NCBI GenBank assembly: GCA_027484725.1
Contig: JAIXSK010000030.1
Coordinates: 1-64,000, forward strand
Direction: 5' to 3'
DNA: 64,000 bases
DNA from: Flavobacterium sp.
Lineage (GTDB): Bacteria > Bacteroidota > Bacteroidia > Flavobacteriales > Flavobacteriaceae
Part shown: positions 35,376 through 44,039 of the stretch, in pieces
Layout of the letters: every line of letters starts with the position of its first letter
How positions within the stretch are numbered: the stretch's first letter is position 1
Translations under genes and position numbers: made by a program
The notes under the pieces: generated by a model
Told to the model about the DNA's origin: nothing
The model's database searches: none
What the model saw: only the letters and a program-made list of their open reading frames with translations

Positions 35376-35801
35376 ATGAACACAACGGTAAAAAGTTTGA
35401 ACAAATGGGCCAACGCCCACACCAATTATGGTTTAGACACACTACGCGTCGCTTTTGGATTGTTTTTAATTTACAAAGGCGCATCGTTCATTACCCACAG
35501 TAGAGCTTTTGAAGATTTGATTGCTCCGGTGAGTAATTTTATGGGGGGCATGCTCACCTTTCACTACATTGCAGCTGCGCATATTATGGGCGGTATCATG
35601 ATTGTTTTCGGCTTGCTTACGCGTTGGTCAATTATCGCACAACTTCCGATTTTTATGGGAGCAATTGCCCTCAATTTTGCTGCTGAAATGAATCCGGGTA
35701 ATTTACTTACTGCAACAGCCGTTTTTGCTTTGGCTGTTTTCTTTTTGTTTTATGGTTCCGGAAAACATTCTGCGGATTATTATTTTAAAATGGAAAAATA
35801 A
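35376..35801 (+). CDS. DoxX-family membrane protein
   Basis: 141 residues, four hydrophobic segments (TLRVAFGLFLIYKGASFIT, YIAAAHIMGGIMIVFGLL, SIIAQLPIFMGAIALNFA and ATAVFALAVFFLFYGSG). DoxX-like inner-membrane protein, function not defined. Monocistronic: 93 bp after the M1 gene with its own promoter-like string (TAACTTAGTG at 35344-35353) and a terminator behind. Confidence 0.85.
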   Translation: MNTTVKSLNKWANAHTNYGLDTLRVAFGLFLIYKGASFITHSRAFEDLIAPVSNFMGGMLTFHYIAAAHIMGGIMIVFGLLTRWSIIAQLPIFMGAIALNFAAEMNPGNLLTATAVFALAVFFLFYGSGKHSADYYFKMEK

Positions 35802-35812
35802 AATTGAAAAAA

Positions 35813-35848
35813 TAAAAAAAGCGCTTCCCTTCAGAAGCGCTTTTTTTT
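35813..35848. terminator. Bidirectional terminator
   Basis: AAAAAAAGCGCTTC, loop CCTTCA, GAAGCGCTTTTTTTT. Ends both DoxX and the convergent menE-CPBP unit; its last two bases overlap the menE stop codon. Confidence 0.92.
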
Positions 35849-36893
35849 AAATCATTTCAAGGGTTTCTCGTCGAATGATTTTGCCGGTTTCAGTTTCTTG
35901 AAATTTCGGAACAAAATAAATTTCTTTAGGTTTTTCATATTTGCCAAGTTCTGAAAAAGCATCTTTATTAATGTCGTATTTTTTGCCTTCTACAATCAGA
36001 ACGAGTTTTTCACCCAGTTTGTCGTCGGGTAAACCGGCTACAAAAAAGCGTTCAGCAATTTGTGGTTTTAGTTTTTGCTCAATTTGTTCGGGTATCAGTT
36101 TGATGCCACCGCTGTTGATGACGTTGTCGTATCGGCCTAAAAAAATAAATTGATTTTCATTAATGAGTTCAACCAAATCGTTGGTGATAATCACTTCATC
36201 AGAAATACGCGGCGCGTGAATAACCAAACAATTGTTTTCATTATAAGAAACAGTAACTCCGGGCAAAACCGTAAAGGCCTTCTCTCCTACTTTTTTGGCG
36301 GCTATGTGTGTGATGGTCTCGGTCATGCCGTAGGTTTCATAAGACTCTGTTTTGAGTTTGATGAGTTGTTTTTCTAAATTCGGATGCAAACTGGCACCGC
36401 CCACAATCATTTTTTTGACATGCTTGAGTTGTTTGAGTGAGTTTTGCGCTTGCAGCGGAACCATAGCTACAAAGTCATAATCATGCTCTATTTTTTCTAA
36501 AGGATGTGCACTCGGAGCTACAAAATCCATGTCTAAACCTAAAATAAAAGCCCTGACAAACATCATTTTACCAGCAATGAATTGAACCGGCAAGCAATGC
36601 AAAACTTGTTGTCCGGGTTCTAGTCCAAAAAAGTCTCCGGTAGCCAAAGCTGAATGTACCATGGCTTGTTTGTCAACGCGAATGGTTTTGGGTTTTCCGG
36701 TGGTACCCGAAGTGCGCATTTCAATAAAAGGACGCTCGTCAAACCAATCCAAAATAAAGCTGCCTACGGGTTTTTCGTGCGCTTCGCCTTCTTTGATAAA
36801 ACTGTAGGCGACACGGCATAAATCTTCTCTGTTGAGATGAAAACCATCGAGTTTAAAACTGTTGTGTACGTTGTGGTAAGTCAGATTATTCAT
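35847..36893 (-). CDS. menE: o-succinylbenzoate-CoA ligase-like AMP-binding protein
   Basis: 348 residues, much shorter than the ~450-500 of E. coli or Bacillus MenE but usual for flavobacteria. Activates o-succinylbenzoate with ATP and CoA in menaquinone synthesis. P-loop-like motif TSGTTGKPK at residues 61-69, adenylate-binding YGMTETITH, the hinge-region LGRYDNVINSGGIK and the C-terminal lysine in ETGKIIRRE. No other men gene is here, so the substrate rests on family resemblance. It overlaps the downstream CPBP gene by 8 bases. Confidence 0.82.
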   Translation of the reverse strand: MNNLTYHNVHNSFKLDGFHLNREDLCRVAYSFIKEGEAHEKPVGSFILDWFDERPFIEMRTSGTTGKPKTIRVDKQAMVHSALATGDFFGLEPGQQVLHCLPVQFIAGKMMFVRAFILGLDMDFVAPSAHPLEKIEHDYDFVAMVPLQAQNSLKQLKHVKKMIVGGASLHPNLEKQLIKLKTESYETYGMTETITHIAAKKVGEKAFTVLPGVTVSYNENNCLVIHAPRISDEVIITNDLVELINENQFIFLGRYDNVINSGGIKLIPEQIEQKLKPQIAERFFVAGLPDDKLGEKLVLIVEGKKYDINKDAFSELGKYEKPKEIYFVPKFQETETGKIIRRETLEMI

Positions 36894-37812
36894 GTTGTGT
36901 AGTTAGGTTGCCCGTTAGTTTTTCTTTCCAGTTTTTCCATTGATATTTTTTGCTGAACACCCAAAGCAGGATAGGATAAATCACCACTACAGGAACAATG
37001 ACATCAATTCCGGCTGATGGTTCAGATACATCTTTAAAAATGGAATGTGTTTGCAAAGCAGACCAATCAGAAGTAACCAATAAAGCTCCGATGAGATTGT
37101 TGGCGGCATGAAAACCTAGTGAAAGTTCCATTCCTTCATCCATTAAAGTCATGATGCCCAGCATGAGTCCGGTTCCGATGTAATAAATCAGAATGATATA
37201 GCCCATTTTTTGAACTTCAGGGTTAAATATATGCATGCTGCCAAAAATAACAGAAGTCATGATAAGCGGAAACCATTTGTTTTGAGCTAAATTTCCAAAG
37301 CCTTGCATTAAGTATCCGCGAAAAACGAGTTCTTCACAAGTGGTTTGTATGGGAATCATAAGTGCAGCAATGACCAATAATCCTAAAAAAGGTACAGCTT
37401 GAAAGTTGAACACAAAATCTTTTGGGTTGTCAAAATACATCACCAAGGTTGAAACGATACTCAACAAAGCCCAAATAGTGAATGAAAACCATATTCGGTT
37501 CCAATCAGTCTTTTTTCTGGAAGTTATGATGCTGAGCATGCTTTGTTTGTGTAAATAGCGAACCACTAAGTAAATTCCTCCTACCGCAAACACAAATGAA
37601 ATCATGATCAGAAACAAAGCCACATTAGAATCAAACAAATCCATGAGGTCGTTTTCGCTTTCGGGCATTATTTTTCCTTGTCCAAAAGTTTTGAGCATTA
37701 CACCTATCAACAGCGGAATTTGCCCAAACAATGAAGCGCCAATGATGAATACCGAACCCAATAAATACTTCCAAAATTTATTCTCGCTGTGGATGCCTTG
37801 TTCTATAAACAT
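36886..37812 (-). CDS. CPBP-family intramembrane metalloprotease
   Basis: 308 residues, about eight membrane segments. Type II CAAX/bacteriocin-processing family: Glu160-Glu161 and Arg165 in TCEELVFRGYLMQG, a second motif string FGSMHIFNP and the third histidine region LGFHAANN. Substrate unknown. It is the first gene of the unit (start at 37812) and its end overlaps the menE start, so the two are cotranslated. Confidence 0.88.
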   Translation of the reverse strand: MFIEQGIHSENKFWKYLLGSVFIIGASLFGQIPLLIGVMLKTFGQGKIMPESENDLMDLFDSNVALFLIMISFVFAVGGIYLVVRYLHKQSMLSIITSRKKTDWNRIWFSFTIWALLSIVSTLVMYFDNPKDFVFNFQAVPFLGLLVIAALMIPIQTTCEELVFRGYLMQGFGNLAQNKWFPLIMTSVIFGSMHIFNPEVQKMGYIILIYYIGTGLMLGIMTLMDEGMELSLGFHAANNLIGALLVTSDWSALQTHSIFKDVSEPSAGIDVIVPVVVIYPILLWVFSKKYQWKNWKEKLTGNLTTQHE

Positions 37813-37874
37813 AAAATGATGATTGTATGTTCTAAATTTAGAAATTTAATTGGTTCTTTTGCAAAAAAACAAAT

Positions 37875-38213
37875 ATGATTATTTACCATAATCCTAAATG
37901 CAGTAAATCAAGAGCATGCTTGTTGCAGTTAGCGCAAATACCTACAAATTTAGAGGTTGTTCGGTATTTAGAAACACCTTTATCTGTAGACGAACTCAAA
38001 GAATTGATTCAAAAACTCAACATCAAACCTATTGCGTTGGTGCGACAAAAGGAAAGTATTTGGATAGAAAAATACAAAGACAAAAAAATGACGCCCTTGG
38101 CTGTTTTGAAAGCATTGGCACAACATCCTATTCTCATAGAACGCCCCATTGTAGTAAATGGCTCAAAAGCTGTCATCGCCCGACCTTGGGAACGCATCCA
38201 CGAAATTATTTAA
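37875..38213 (+). CDS. ArsC/Spx-family glutaredoxin-like reductase
   Basis: 112 residues, thioredoxin fold. Catalytic Cys9 in YHNPKCSKSRA and the substrate-binding region LIERPIVVNGSKAVIARP with the conserved Arg-Pro. This is the glutathione/glutaredoxin type of arsenate reductase; many such genes in flavobacteria have no arsenic context, and none is seen here, so resistance is not certain. Lacks the Spx-type CxxC pair. Monocistronic. Confidence 0.88.
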   Translation: MIIYHNPKCSKSRACLLQLAQIPTNLEVVRYLETPLSVDELKELIQKLNIKPIALVRQKESIWIEKYKDKKMTPLAVLKALAQHPILIERPIVVNGSKAVIARPWERIHEII

Positions 38214-38284
38214 CGCTTGGTTTAACGTAAGATTAAGAGTTTGTCTAAAATGCAAAACTTATTTTTACAACCTAAATTTTTACC

Positions 38285-40771
38285 ATGACCCGACTCAAAA
38301 TCTTATCCGCTTTTTTTGTCTTTTTGTCTTTTACTCTTTCTACAGCACAAAATCGTCAAAGACCTGATGTTCCAAAAATTAAAATCACCGGAATAATTGT
38401 CGAAAAAAGCAATAAGCGACCCCTTGAATACGCTACCATTACGTTTTTTAACACAGCCAACCCAAGACTCATAGGCGGTGGTATTACCAATGCCAAGGGT
38501 GAGTTTGAAGTGATGATAGTTCCCGGAAATTACACTGCAAAAGCCGAATTTATTTCATTTAAATCACTGGATATCACGGCAAAGGATTATCAAAAAGATC
38601 AGTTTTTAGGGATGATTCCACTAGAAGAAGATGCGGTTCAACTACAACAGGTTGAAGTGCGCGCTGAGAAAAGTACCGTTGATATAAAGTTGGATAAAAA
38701 AGTGTACAACGTGGGTCAGGATTTGATGGTCAAAGGCGGAACCGTGAGTGATGTGCTGGGCAATATTCCATCGGTGAGTTTGGATGCCGACGGAAATGTA
38801 CTCTTGCGCGGGAACGACAATGTGAGAATTCTCATTGATGGCCGTCCGTCTAATGCCATCAACATTACAGATGCACTCAAGCAAATTGCCGCCGACGCCA
38901 TTGATAAAGTTGAAATCATAACCAATCCATCAGCGCGTTATGATGCCGAGGGTTCAGGAGGAATTATCAATATTTTACTCAAAAAAGGCAAGAATCAAGG
39001 CATCAACGGAACTTTGGTTTTATCGGCCGGAACGCCTGAGAATTCTGCAGTTACCGGAAGTTTCAACATCAAAGGCGAGCAATCGAACATTTTTGGCAAC
39101 CTTGGTTACCGAAAAAATGACAGCCCGGGCAATACCAAAATCAATCAAGAAAACTTTGATTCATCGCGCAATTTGATCAATTACATTGAAGAAAGAAGAA
39201 ACAACAACCGCCGTGGTGAGGGTATGAATACCAATTTTGGGGTAGAACTTTTTACCGGTAAAAGATCTTCTTGGACCAACTCAATGTCCATCAGAAGCAA
39301 CAAAGGTTCTAATCCTGAAACGGTCATGTACAATATTTATCCGGCTGCCGGAGGCTATTTAAAAAATCAACGGTTCAATGATGTGACCAGCGAGAGTCAG
39401 AATGCTGAATACGCTACGAATTTTACACAGCGTTTTAAAAAAGATGGTCATAAGTGGACGGTAGACGCTTCGTTTTCCATCAATCACGATGACGATGTTT
39501 CAGGTATTTTTGGCACTACTGTTTTGCCTGTTCAAAGTTTTGTTTCGTCAGAAAAAACACTGAACAAACAACGCCAAAGCCGCAATATGGTTCAATCAGA
39601 CTATGTTTTACCACTCGGAAAAGACAGTCAGTTTGAAGCTGGTTTTAAAGGTGATTACTCAAAAATGCTCACTGAGTTTCGCGTTGAAGAAGATTTTGTG
39701 GGGAACAATCAGTTTACAGTGAATCCAAATTACACCAATACGCTTGATTATCGTGAAAATGTAACGGCCGCATACACTCAGTTTGGTTCTAAAATCAAGA
39801 AATTTTCTTATCTATTGGGGCTTCGTTATGAGTATTCAAAAATTGTCATAGATCAATTGACTTCACAAAATTTCAACCTTAAAAAATATGACAATTGGTT
39901 TCCGAGTGTTTTCTTGAACTATGAAATCAGCCAAGGAAACACCGTTACGCTCAGTTACAGCAGACGCATCAATCGTCCGCGCGGCAGATTCATCAATCCA
40001 TTTTCATCGTATTCGAGTAATTTAAATATTTTTCAAGGAAACCCTGATTTAGATCCGACGTTGATTGATGCCTATGATTTGAGCTATCTCAAAAAGTGGA
40101 ATAATAAAATTACTTTGAGTGCTTCAGCTTATACCAATATTCGACATGATGCATTTCAGTTTGTTCGATTTGAATCGGGTCGTTTTATTGACGGAAATCC
40201 GGTAATTATTAACTCACCATTTAATTTAGCAACCAGTCAGAATACAGGTTTTGAATTTACCCTTAATTATTCGCCTTTTAAATGGTGGAAACTCAATACG
40301 AATTTTAACTTTTTCAATACCAAAACATCGGGCAGTTACTCTTATACCAAAGCCGATAATACGGTTCAAACCATTGATTTTGGTAACTCAGCCGGAACCT
40401 GGTTTGCCCGTTTGGGTTCAAAATTGACTTTGCCCTACAAGGTAGATTTTCAATTAAACGGAACTTACGATGCTGCCCAAAAAACAGCACAAGGTTCCAG
40501 CAAAGCAGTGGGCAGTTTGAATTTGGCTTGGAGCAAAGATATTTTTAAAGACCAAGCAACTTTGTCGTTGAACATCAATGACGTTTTTAATTCGCGCAAA
40601 CGCATCAATGAAGTTCAGTTGCCCAATGTAGATTCGTACAGCGAAATGCAATGGCGCGAGCGACAAATTACCTTGTCTTTGACCTTTAGATTCAACAAAC
40701 AAAAAACCGATCGTGAAAAACCTGCCAAACGCGACAACAACGATGGCGGAGGCGATGAATATCCGGGATAA
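38285..40771 (+). CDS. outer-membrane beta-barrel protein, TonB-dependent receptor-like
   Basis: 828 residues with signal peptide (MTRLKILSAFFVFLSFTLST-AQ). Order: carboxypeptidase-regulatory-like domain (~35-115, GIIVEKSNKRPLEYATITFF), plug-like segment (~125-230, GGTVSDVLGNIPSVSLDADG, RILIDGRPS, NPSARYDAEGSGGIINI), then a long barrel (OMP_b-brl_3 type) with NPDLDPTLIDAYDLSYL. The C-terminus carries a charged tail (KTDREKPAKRDNNDGGGDE) after the last strand. Likely transports an unknown substrate with TonB-ExbBD; no SusD-like partner is present. Confidence 0.9.
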   Translation: MTRLKILSAFFVFLSFTLSTAQNRQRPDVPKIKITGIIVEKSNKRPLEYATITFFNTANPRLIGGGITNAKGEFEVMIVPGNYTAKAEFISFKSLDITAKDYQKDQFLGMIPLEEDAVQLQQVEVRAEKSTVDIKLDKKVYNVGQDLMVKGGTVSDVLGNIPSVSLDADGNVLLRGNDNVRILIDGRPSNAINITDALKQIAADAIDKVEIITNPSARYDAEGSGGIINILLKKGKNQGINGTLVLSAGTPENSAVTGSFNIKGEQSNIFGNLGYRKNDSPGNTKINQENFDSSRNLINYIEERRNNNRRGEGMNTNFGVELFTGKRSSWTNSMSIRSNKGSNPETVMYNIYPAAGGYLKNQRFNDVTSESQNAEYATNFTQRFKKDGHKWTVDASFSINHDDDVSGIFGTTVLPVQSFVSSEKTLNKQRQSRNMVQSDYVLPLGKDSQFEAGFKGDYSKMLTEFRVEEDFVGNNQFTVNPNYTNTLDYRENVTAAYTQFGSKIKKFSYLLGLRYEYSKIVIDQLTSQNFNLKKYDNWFPSVFLNYEISQGNTVTLSYSRRINRPRGRFINPFSSYSSNLNIFQGNPDLDPTLIDAYDLSYLKKWNNKITLSASAYTNIRHDAFQFVRFESGRFIDGNPVIINSPFNLATSQNTGFEFTLNYSPFKWWKLNTNFNFFNTKTSGSYSYTKADNTVQTIDFGNSAGTWFARLGSKLTLPYKVDFQLNGTYDAAQKTAQGSSKAVGSLNLAWSKDIFKDQATLSLNINDVFNSRKRINEVQLPNVDSYSEMQWRERQITLSLTFRFNKQKTDREKPAKRDNNDGGGDEYPG

Positions 40772-40801
40772 AAAAAGGAACTCATTTGAGTTCCTTTTTT
40801 A
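40771..40801. terminator. Bidirectional terminator
   Basis: AAAAAGGAACTCA / TGAGTTCCTTTTTT with a T loop. It begins at the last base of the barrel gene and also ends the minus-strand small gene 21 bp away. Confidence 0.88.
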
Positions 40802-40821
40802 TTTTCGTCAAAATAAGCTTT

Positions 40822-40986
40822 TTATTCTGCCGCGGCTTTTTCTGCTTTTTTTGCTTTATATCTTTCATAAAGTGCACCGCCTACCCAATACTGAAGAAAT
40901 CCGATCAAAAAGATCATCAACCAAAAGCCAATGGTAAGTACAGTTAAGAAAAGCAAAAAGCCTAAGTACTGTGAAAATTCAAACAT
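40822..40986 (-). CDS. 54-residue single-span membrane protein
   Basis: Short frame not obvious by size: it starts MFEFSQYLGFLLFLTVLTIG, goes on with FWLMIFLIGFLQYWVGGAL and ends YERYKAKKAEKAAAE. One long hydrophobic helix (~8-35) is followed by a basic, Ala/Lys/Glu-rich cytosolic tail. Support for a real gene: an exact promoter (TTG-N20-TACATTTG) stands 26 bases before its ATG, a terminator follows, and nothing else explains the space. Function unknown; looks like a conserved small membrane protein. Confidence 0.75.
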   Translation of the reverse strand: MFEFSQYLGFLLFLTVLTIGFWLMIFLIGFLQYWVGGALYERYKAKKAEKAAAE

Positions 40987-41011
40987 GTTTCCGGAATTAT
41001 TGAATTGTACG

Positions 41012-41042
41012 CAAATGTAACTTTATTATTTTTTGTAACCAA
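41012..41042 (-). promoter_or_regulatory. Promoter of the 54-residue membrane protein gene
   Basis: TTG, 20 bases, TACATTTG on the minus strand, the same arrangement as the tRNA operon promoter at 921-951. Confidence 0.7.
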
Positions 41043-41157
41043 CACTAAGAGAAGCTATTTTTTTAAAATAGTTAACAACTTTATGAAGATGTTTTTATTT
41101 GGTTGTTGCTGATGAAAATTCAGGCTCAGAGAAGTTTTCTGATTAGTAAAAAATGTA

Positions 41158-41186
41158 TTGTTTGTAATTGATTTTTACTAACTTAG
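41158..41186 (+). promoter_or_regulatory. Candidate ompA-lipoprotein promoter
   Basis: TTG, 18 bases, TAACTTAG (variant of TAnnTTTG), 25 bases before the ATG. The ten bases TAACTTAGTG also occur before the DoxX gene at nearly the same distance from its ATG. The 225-bp gap from 40987 contains no other feature apart from the minus-strand promoter. Confidence 0.45.
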
Positions 41187-41211
41187 TGGCTCATTCTCCA
41201 AAATAATTGCT

Positions 41212-42948
41212 ATGAAAAAATGGAGTCACCTACTGCTATACGCGGTATTGGGTTTGTACGCTTGCATGAATTATGCACAAGAAAAGCAAACCAAAAAAAG
41301 TTATTTTCGTTTGGCTCCGCGCATTGGAATTGATTTTCCGACCTACAACAACAATACACCTTATATTGATTACAAACCAGGTATGATGCTCGGTCTTTCG
41401 GCTGATTATTATTGGAATTGGTTGGGTCTTGGTGCCGATGTGGATTTTATTCAAAATTCTCCTGAGCACACTTACCCAACTTCATCCTTGGTGAATGCTT
41501 CTTCAGTAGCACTGAATGCTTTTGATTTGAAAGAAAAAAAAATCACCAGAATGTTTTATGGTATTGGACCTAATTTTAAATACCAAACACAATCTAAAAA
41601 ATGGGCGGTGGAACTTACCGGCCGCATCGGTTTTGGTTTTATCCGCGGAGGCGAAACAGAACTGCGAGAAACCACTACATCTGCCCGACAATTGCTCAAC
41701 TATCATGCGGGTTATGACACTGGGCAATTGCTTTCAGCCAAAGGACAACTTATGTTTACTTATTATTTTGCCCGGCGTTGGGGTTTTAATTTAGGAGCAT
41801 ATTTTTTAAAGCATTTCAACGCTCAAGAAGATTTTAATGCAACAACCGGTTTTTCAGCCGCCTATCAAGCGTATACTTTTGATGCTGCCAGCGGACAAAA
41901 TCAGTTGCTTAATAACGCGATTAAAAAAAGAGCTGAGCCTTGTGATTGCGATGTTTATTCCAAAGGAATCTTTGCGGGTATTTCTTTTACTTTTCCGCCC
42001 AAAATTAATGAACCCAAAAAGAAAGATTGTGTCAATTATGCGCTGACCATTACTGCAAAAGATAAAATAACCCAACAAATTCTACCACATACCGATGTGG
42101 TAATCAAAAATGCCAAAGGAGATATAGTGCGCACAGGTACTACGAATGGTTTTGGTGCGGTTACCTTTGACAATCTCACACCTGATGACTACGCGATTGA
42201 AGGCTTACACGATGCATCCCCGTTGGTTTCATCATCTATATTAAAATCAGAATTCAAGCCGGATGACACTGTTCAAAAAGAAATTATTTATCAAAATTCG
42301 GCACTTATTTTAAACGGTACTGCGGTGGTTTGCAATACAACCAAAACCATCAGCAATGTTTTGGTAACCATGAAAAGCCCAGATAACAAAGAGATTTACA
42401 CGGCAATAACCGATTCTTTGGGGCAATTCAGCTTCAAACTCAACGCCCAAACAACTTATTTTATTTACGGAAAAAAGGAGCATTATTTTTCGCAAACAGT
42501 CAAAGTAAATGCAGCTGACTATGACCGAAAAGTTACTTTGAATGTTCAGGTTAAATTGTGTTTGGATGAAGCTGATTGCGGTAAAGCCATCCGACTTGAA
42601 AATATTCTTTATGATTTAGATAAATACGATTTGCGCGATGAGTCAAAAACAGAGCTTGATCGGTTGGTGCAATTCATGAATGATTTTCCAAAAGTCAAAA
42701 TTGAGCTTTCATCGCATACAGATTCAAGAGCTTCTCATCAGTACAACGATGTTTTGTCTCAAAACCGAGCCAATGCCGCTATTGATTATATGGTTTCACG
42801 CGGAATTGAACGACAACGCCTTAAAGGAATAGGTTATGGTGAAAATCAATTGCTCAACGAATGTGCCGATGGAATCAATTGTACTGAAGAGCAACATCAG
42901 CGCAACCGAAGAACAGAAATGAAAGTCATTTGTCCAGAAAAAAAATAA
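41212..42948 (+). CDS. OmpA-family outer-membrane protein
   Basis: 578 residues with signal peptide (MKKWSHLLLYAVLGLYACMN-YAQ). N-terminal barrel of ~250 residues (RLAPRIGIDFP, WLGLGADVDFIQNSP, FAGISFTFPPK), two carboxypeptidase-regulatory/SpaA-like beta domains (~285-445, VRTGTTNGFGAVTFDNLTPD and YTAITDSLGQFSFKLN), and a C-terminal OmpA peptidoglycan-binding domain with NILYDLDKYDLRDES, SSHTDSRASHQYNDVLSQ and NRRTE. It links the outer membrane to peptidoglycan. The next gene, a surface lipoprotein, starts 3 bases after its stop, so they form an operon. Confidence 0.92.
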   Translation: MKKWSHLLLYAVLGLYACMNYAQEKQTKKSYFRLAPRIGIDFPTYNNNTPYIDYKPGMMLGLSADYYWNWLGLGADVDFIQNSPEHTYPTSSLVNASSVALNAFDLKEKKITRMFYGIGPNFKYQTQSKKWAVELTGRIGFGFIRGGETELRETTTSARQLLNYHAGYDTGQLLSAKGQLMFTYYFARRWGFNLGAYFLKHFNAQEDFNATTGFSAAYQAYTFDAASGQNQLLNNAIKKRAEPCDCDVYSKGIFAGISFTFPPKINEPKKKDCVNYALTITAKDKITQQILPHTDVVIKNAKGDIVRTGTTNGFGAVTFDNLTPDDYAIEGLHDASPLVSSSILKSEFKPDDTVQKEIIYQNSALILNGTAVVCNTTKTISNVLVTMKSPDNKEIYTAITDSLGQFSFKLNAQTTYFIYGKKEHYFSQTVKVNAADYDRKVTLNVQVKLCLDEADCGKAIRLENILYDLDKYDLRDESKTELDRLVQFMNDFPKVKIELSSHTDSRASHQYNDVLSQNRANAAIDYMVSRGIERQRLKGIGYGENQLLNECADGINCTEEQHQRNRRTEMKVICPEKK

Positions 42949-42951
42949 ACC

Positions 42952-43992
42952 ATGAAAAATTTATTCAAACATAGATTCTGTAAGTTTTCATGGGTAATTT
43001 GTTTGCTTGTGATGAGTTGTAGCAAAGACGAAGGATGTGACTATACCGCTGCGGATGATTTTATTCCGGCAGGTTGTACACAACAATCTGATGTTAACCT
43101 AAGCACCGGCGTTGATGCCGATGGAAACAGAGTTGAACCCGCACTAGATGCCGTTGATTTGCAATGGCGCGTACTGAACAATCCTCCGCTTTTGTTTTGT
43201 GATGACAATCCGTTTGCAGGAACCATCAACGGAAACGCATATTTGATTAACTTCAGTAATTTACCCCAATATGCATGGGTAAATCAACCCAATACAAGCA
43301 CTTTAGCTCCTATGAATTTGGGTATATATGCTGGGTTTGGTTGTAACAATGCTACCAATGATGACGGGAATATTGTTCCTTATGTTTTTGAACGGTCATT
43401 TTGTGTTTTAAAAAACACAGCTATTGATTTTGATCTCAGTTTTAAAGGTGATGACCAACTCAAACTTGAACTCGTGAACAATATCACCAATCAAGTCATT
43501 CGTCAAAGTGATTTGTATGTTTATCCACAAAATGCAATGTCATTTGCTGCTACAAACCTTCCGCTTAATGCAGGTAGTTATAGTATTCGCGGTTATTTAG
43601 CCAATACCAGCAGCGTTGTTTTAGGTTTTTCAGTCAAGGGTAACATCACGACAACTGCCGGTGATGCGGCTATTTCAAACAACAATTTAGGTTGCTGTGA
43701 AAACAACACCATCAGTATTCTGAATCTAATTGACAACAACTGCAATCAAAAATTTGATACCGGTGATCGGTTGGCAAAAAACTGGACCATTCGCGTCAAA
43801 AACAACAATGTAGTAGTTAGAACCGCAACAACCGATGCCAACGGAAATATTTTTTTCTCAGGATTATCAAACGGAAGTTATATAGTTGAATTGGTTCCGC
43901 AAACAGGTTTTACTTCTTCAGTAACGACCGTCAATGTTACACTCACGGATAATGCGGTAAAAATTGTTGAATTCTTTAATTGCCCACAATAA
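42952..43992 (+). CDS. surface lipoprotein with C-terminal SdrD_B-like beta domain
   Basis: 346 residues. The signal peptide ends in a lipobox (LLVMSC, lipid Cys23) followed by Ser-Lys-Asp-Glu, which resembles the lipoprotein export signal that sends Bacteroidota lipoproteins to the cell surface. The middle (~60-240) is beta-rich and unrecognised, with NNATNDDGNIVPYVFERSF and KGDDQLKLELVN (a PA14- or CBM-like fold is possible). The last ~85 residues, from LIDNNCNQKFDTGDRLAKNW to GNIFFSGLSNGSYIVEL, look like the SdrD_B/prealbumin-like repeat domain of adhesins. Coupled to the OmpA gene. Confidence 0.82.
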   Translation: MKNLFKHRFCKFSWVICLLVMSCSKDEGCDYTAADDFIPAGCTQQSDVNLSTGVDADGNRVEPALDAVDLQWRVLNNPPLLFCDDNPFAGTINGNAYLINFSNLPQYAWVNQPNTSTLAPMNLGIYAGFGCNNATNDDGNIVPYVFERSFCVLKNTAIDFDLSFKGDDQLKLELVNNITNQVIRQSDLYVYPQNAMSFAATNLPLNAGSYSIRGYLANTSSVVLGFSVKGNITTTAGDAAISNNNLGCCENNTISILNLIDNNCNQKFDTGDRLAKNWTIRVKNNNVVVRTATTDANGNIFFSGLSNGSYIVELVPQTGFTSSVTTVNVTLTDNAVKIVEFFNCPQ

Positions 43993-44022
43993 AAAAAGCC
44001 CCACTTTTTGCGAGGCTTTCAA
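43990..44022. terminator. Terminator between convergent genes
   Basis: AAAAAAAGCCCCAC / GCGAGGCTTT around TTTTT. On the minus strand the stem AAAGCCTC/GGGGCTTTTTTT is followed by T-run, so it mainly serves sucD and may help end the OmpA-lipoprotein transcript. Confidence 0.75.
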
Positions 44023-44039
44023 ATTTTATAGATTAGGGA

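Noticed and set aside
37875..38213. Arsenic resistance locus
   Set aside because: Only the ArsC-like reductase is present; no arsR, arsB or acr3 gene flanks it.
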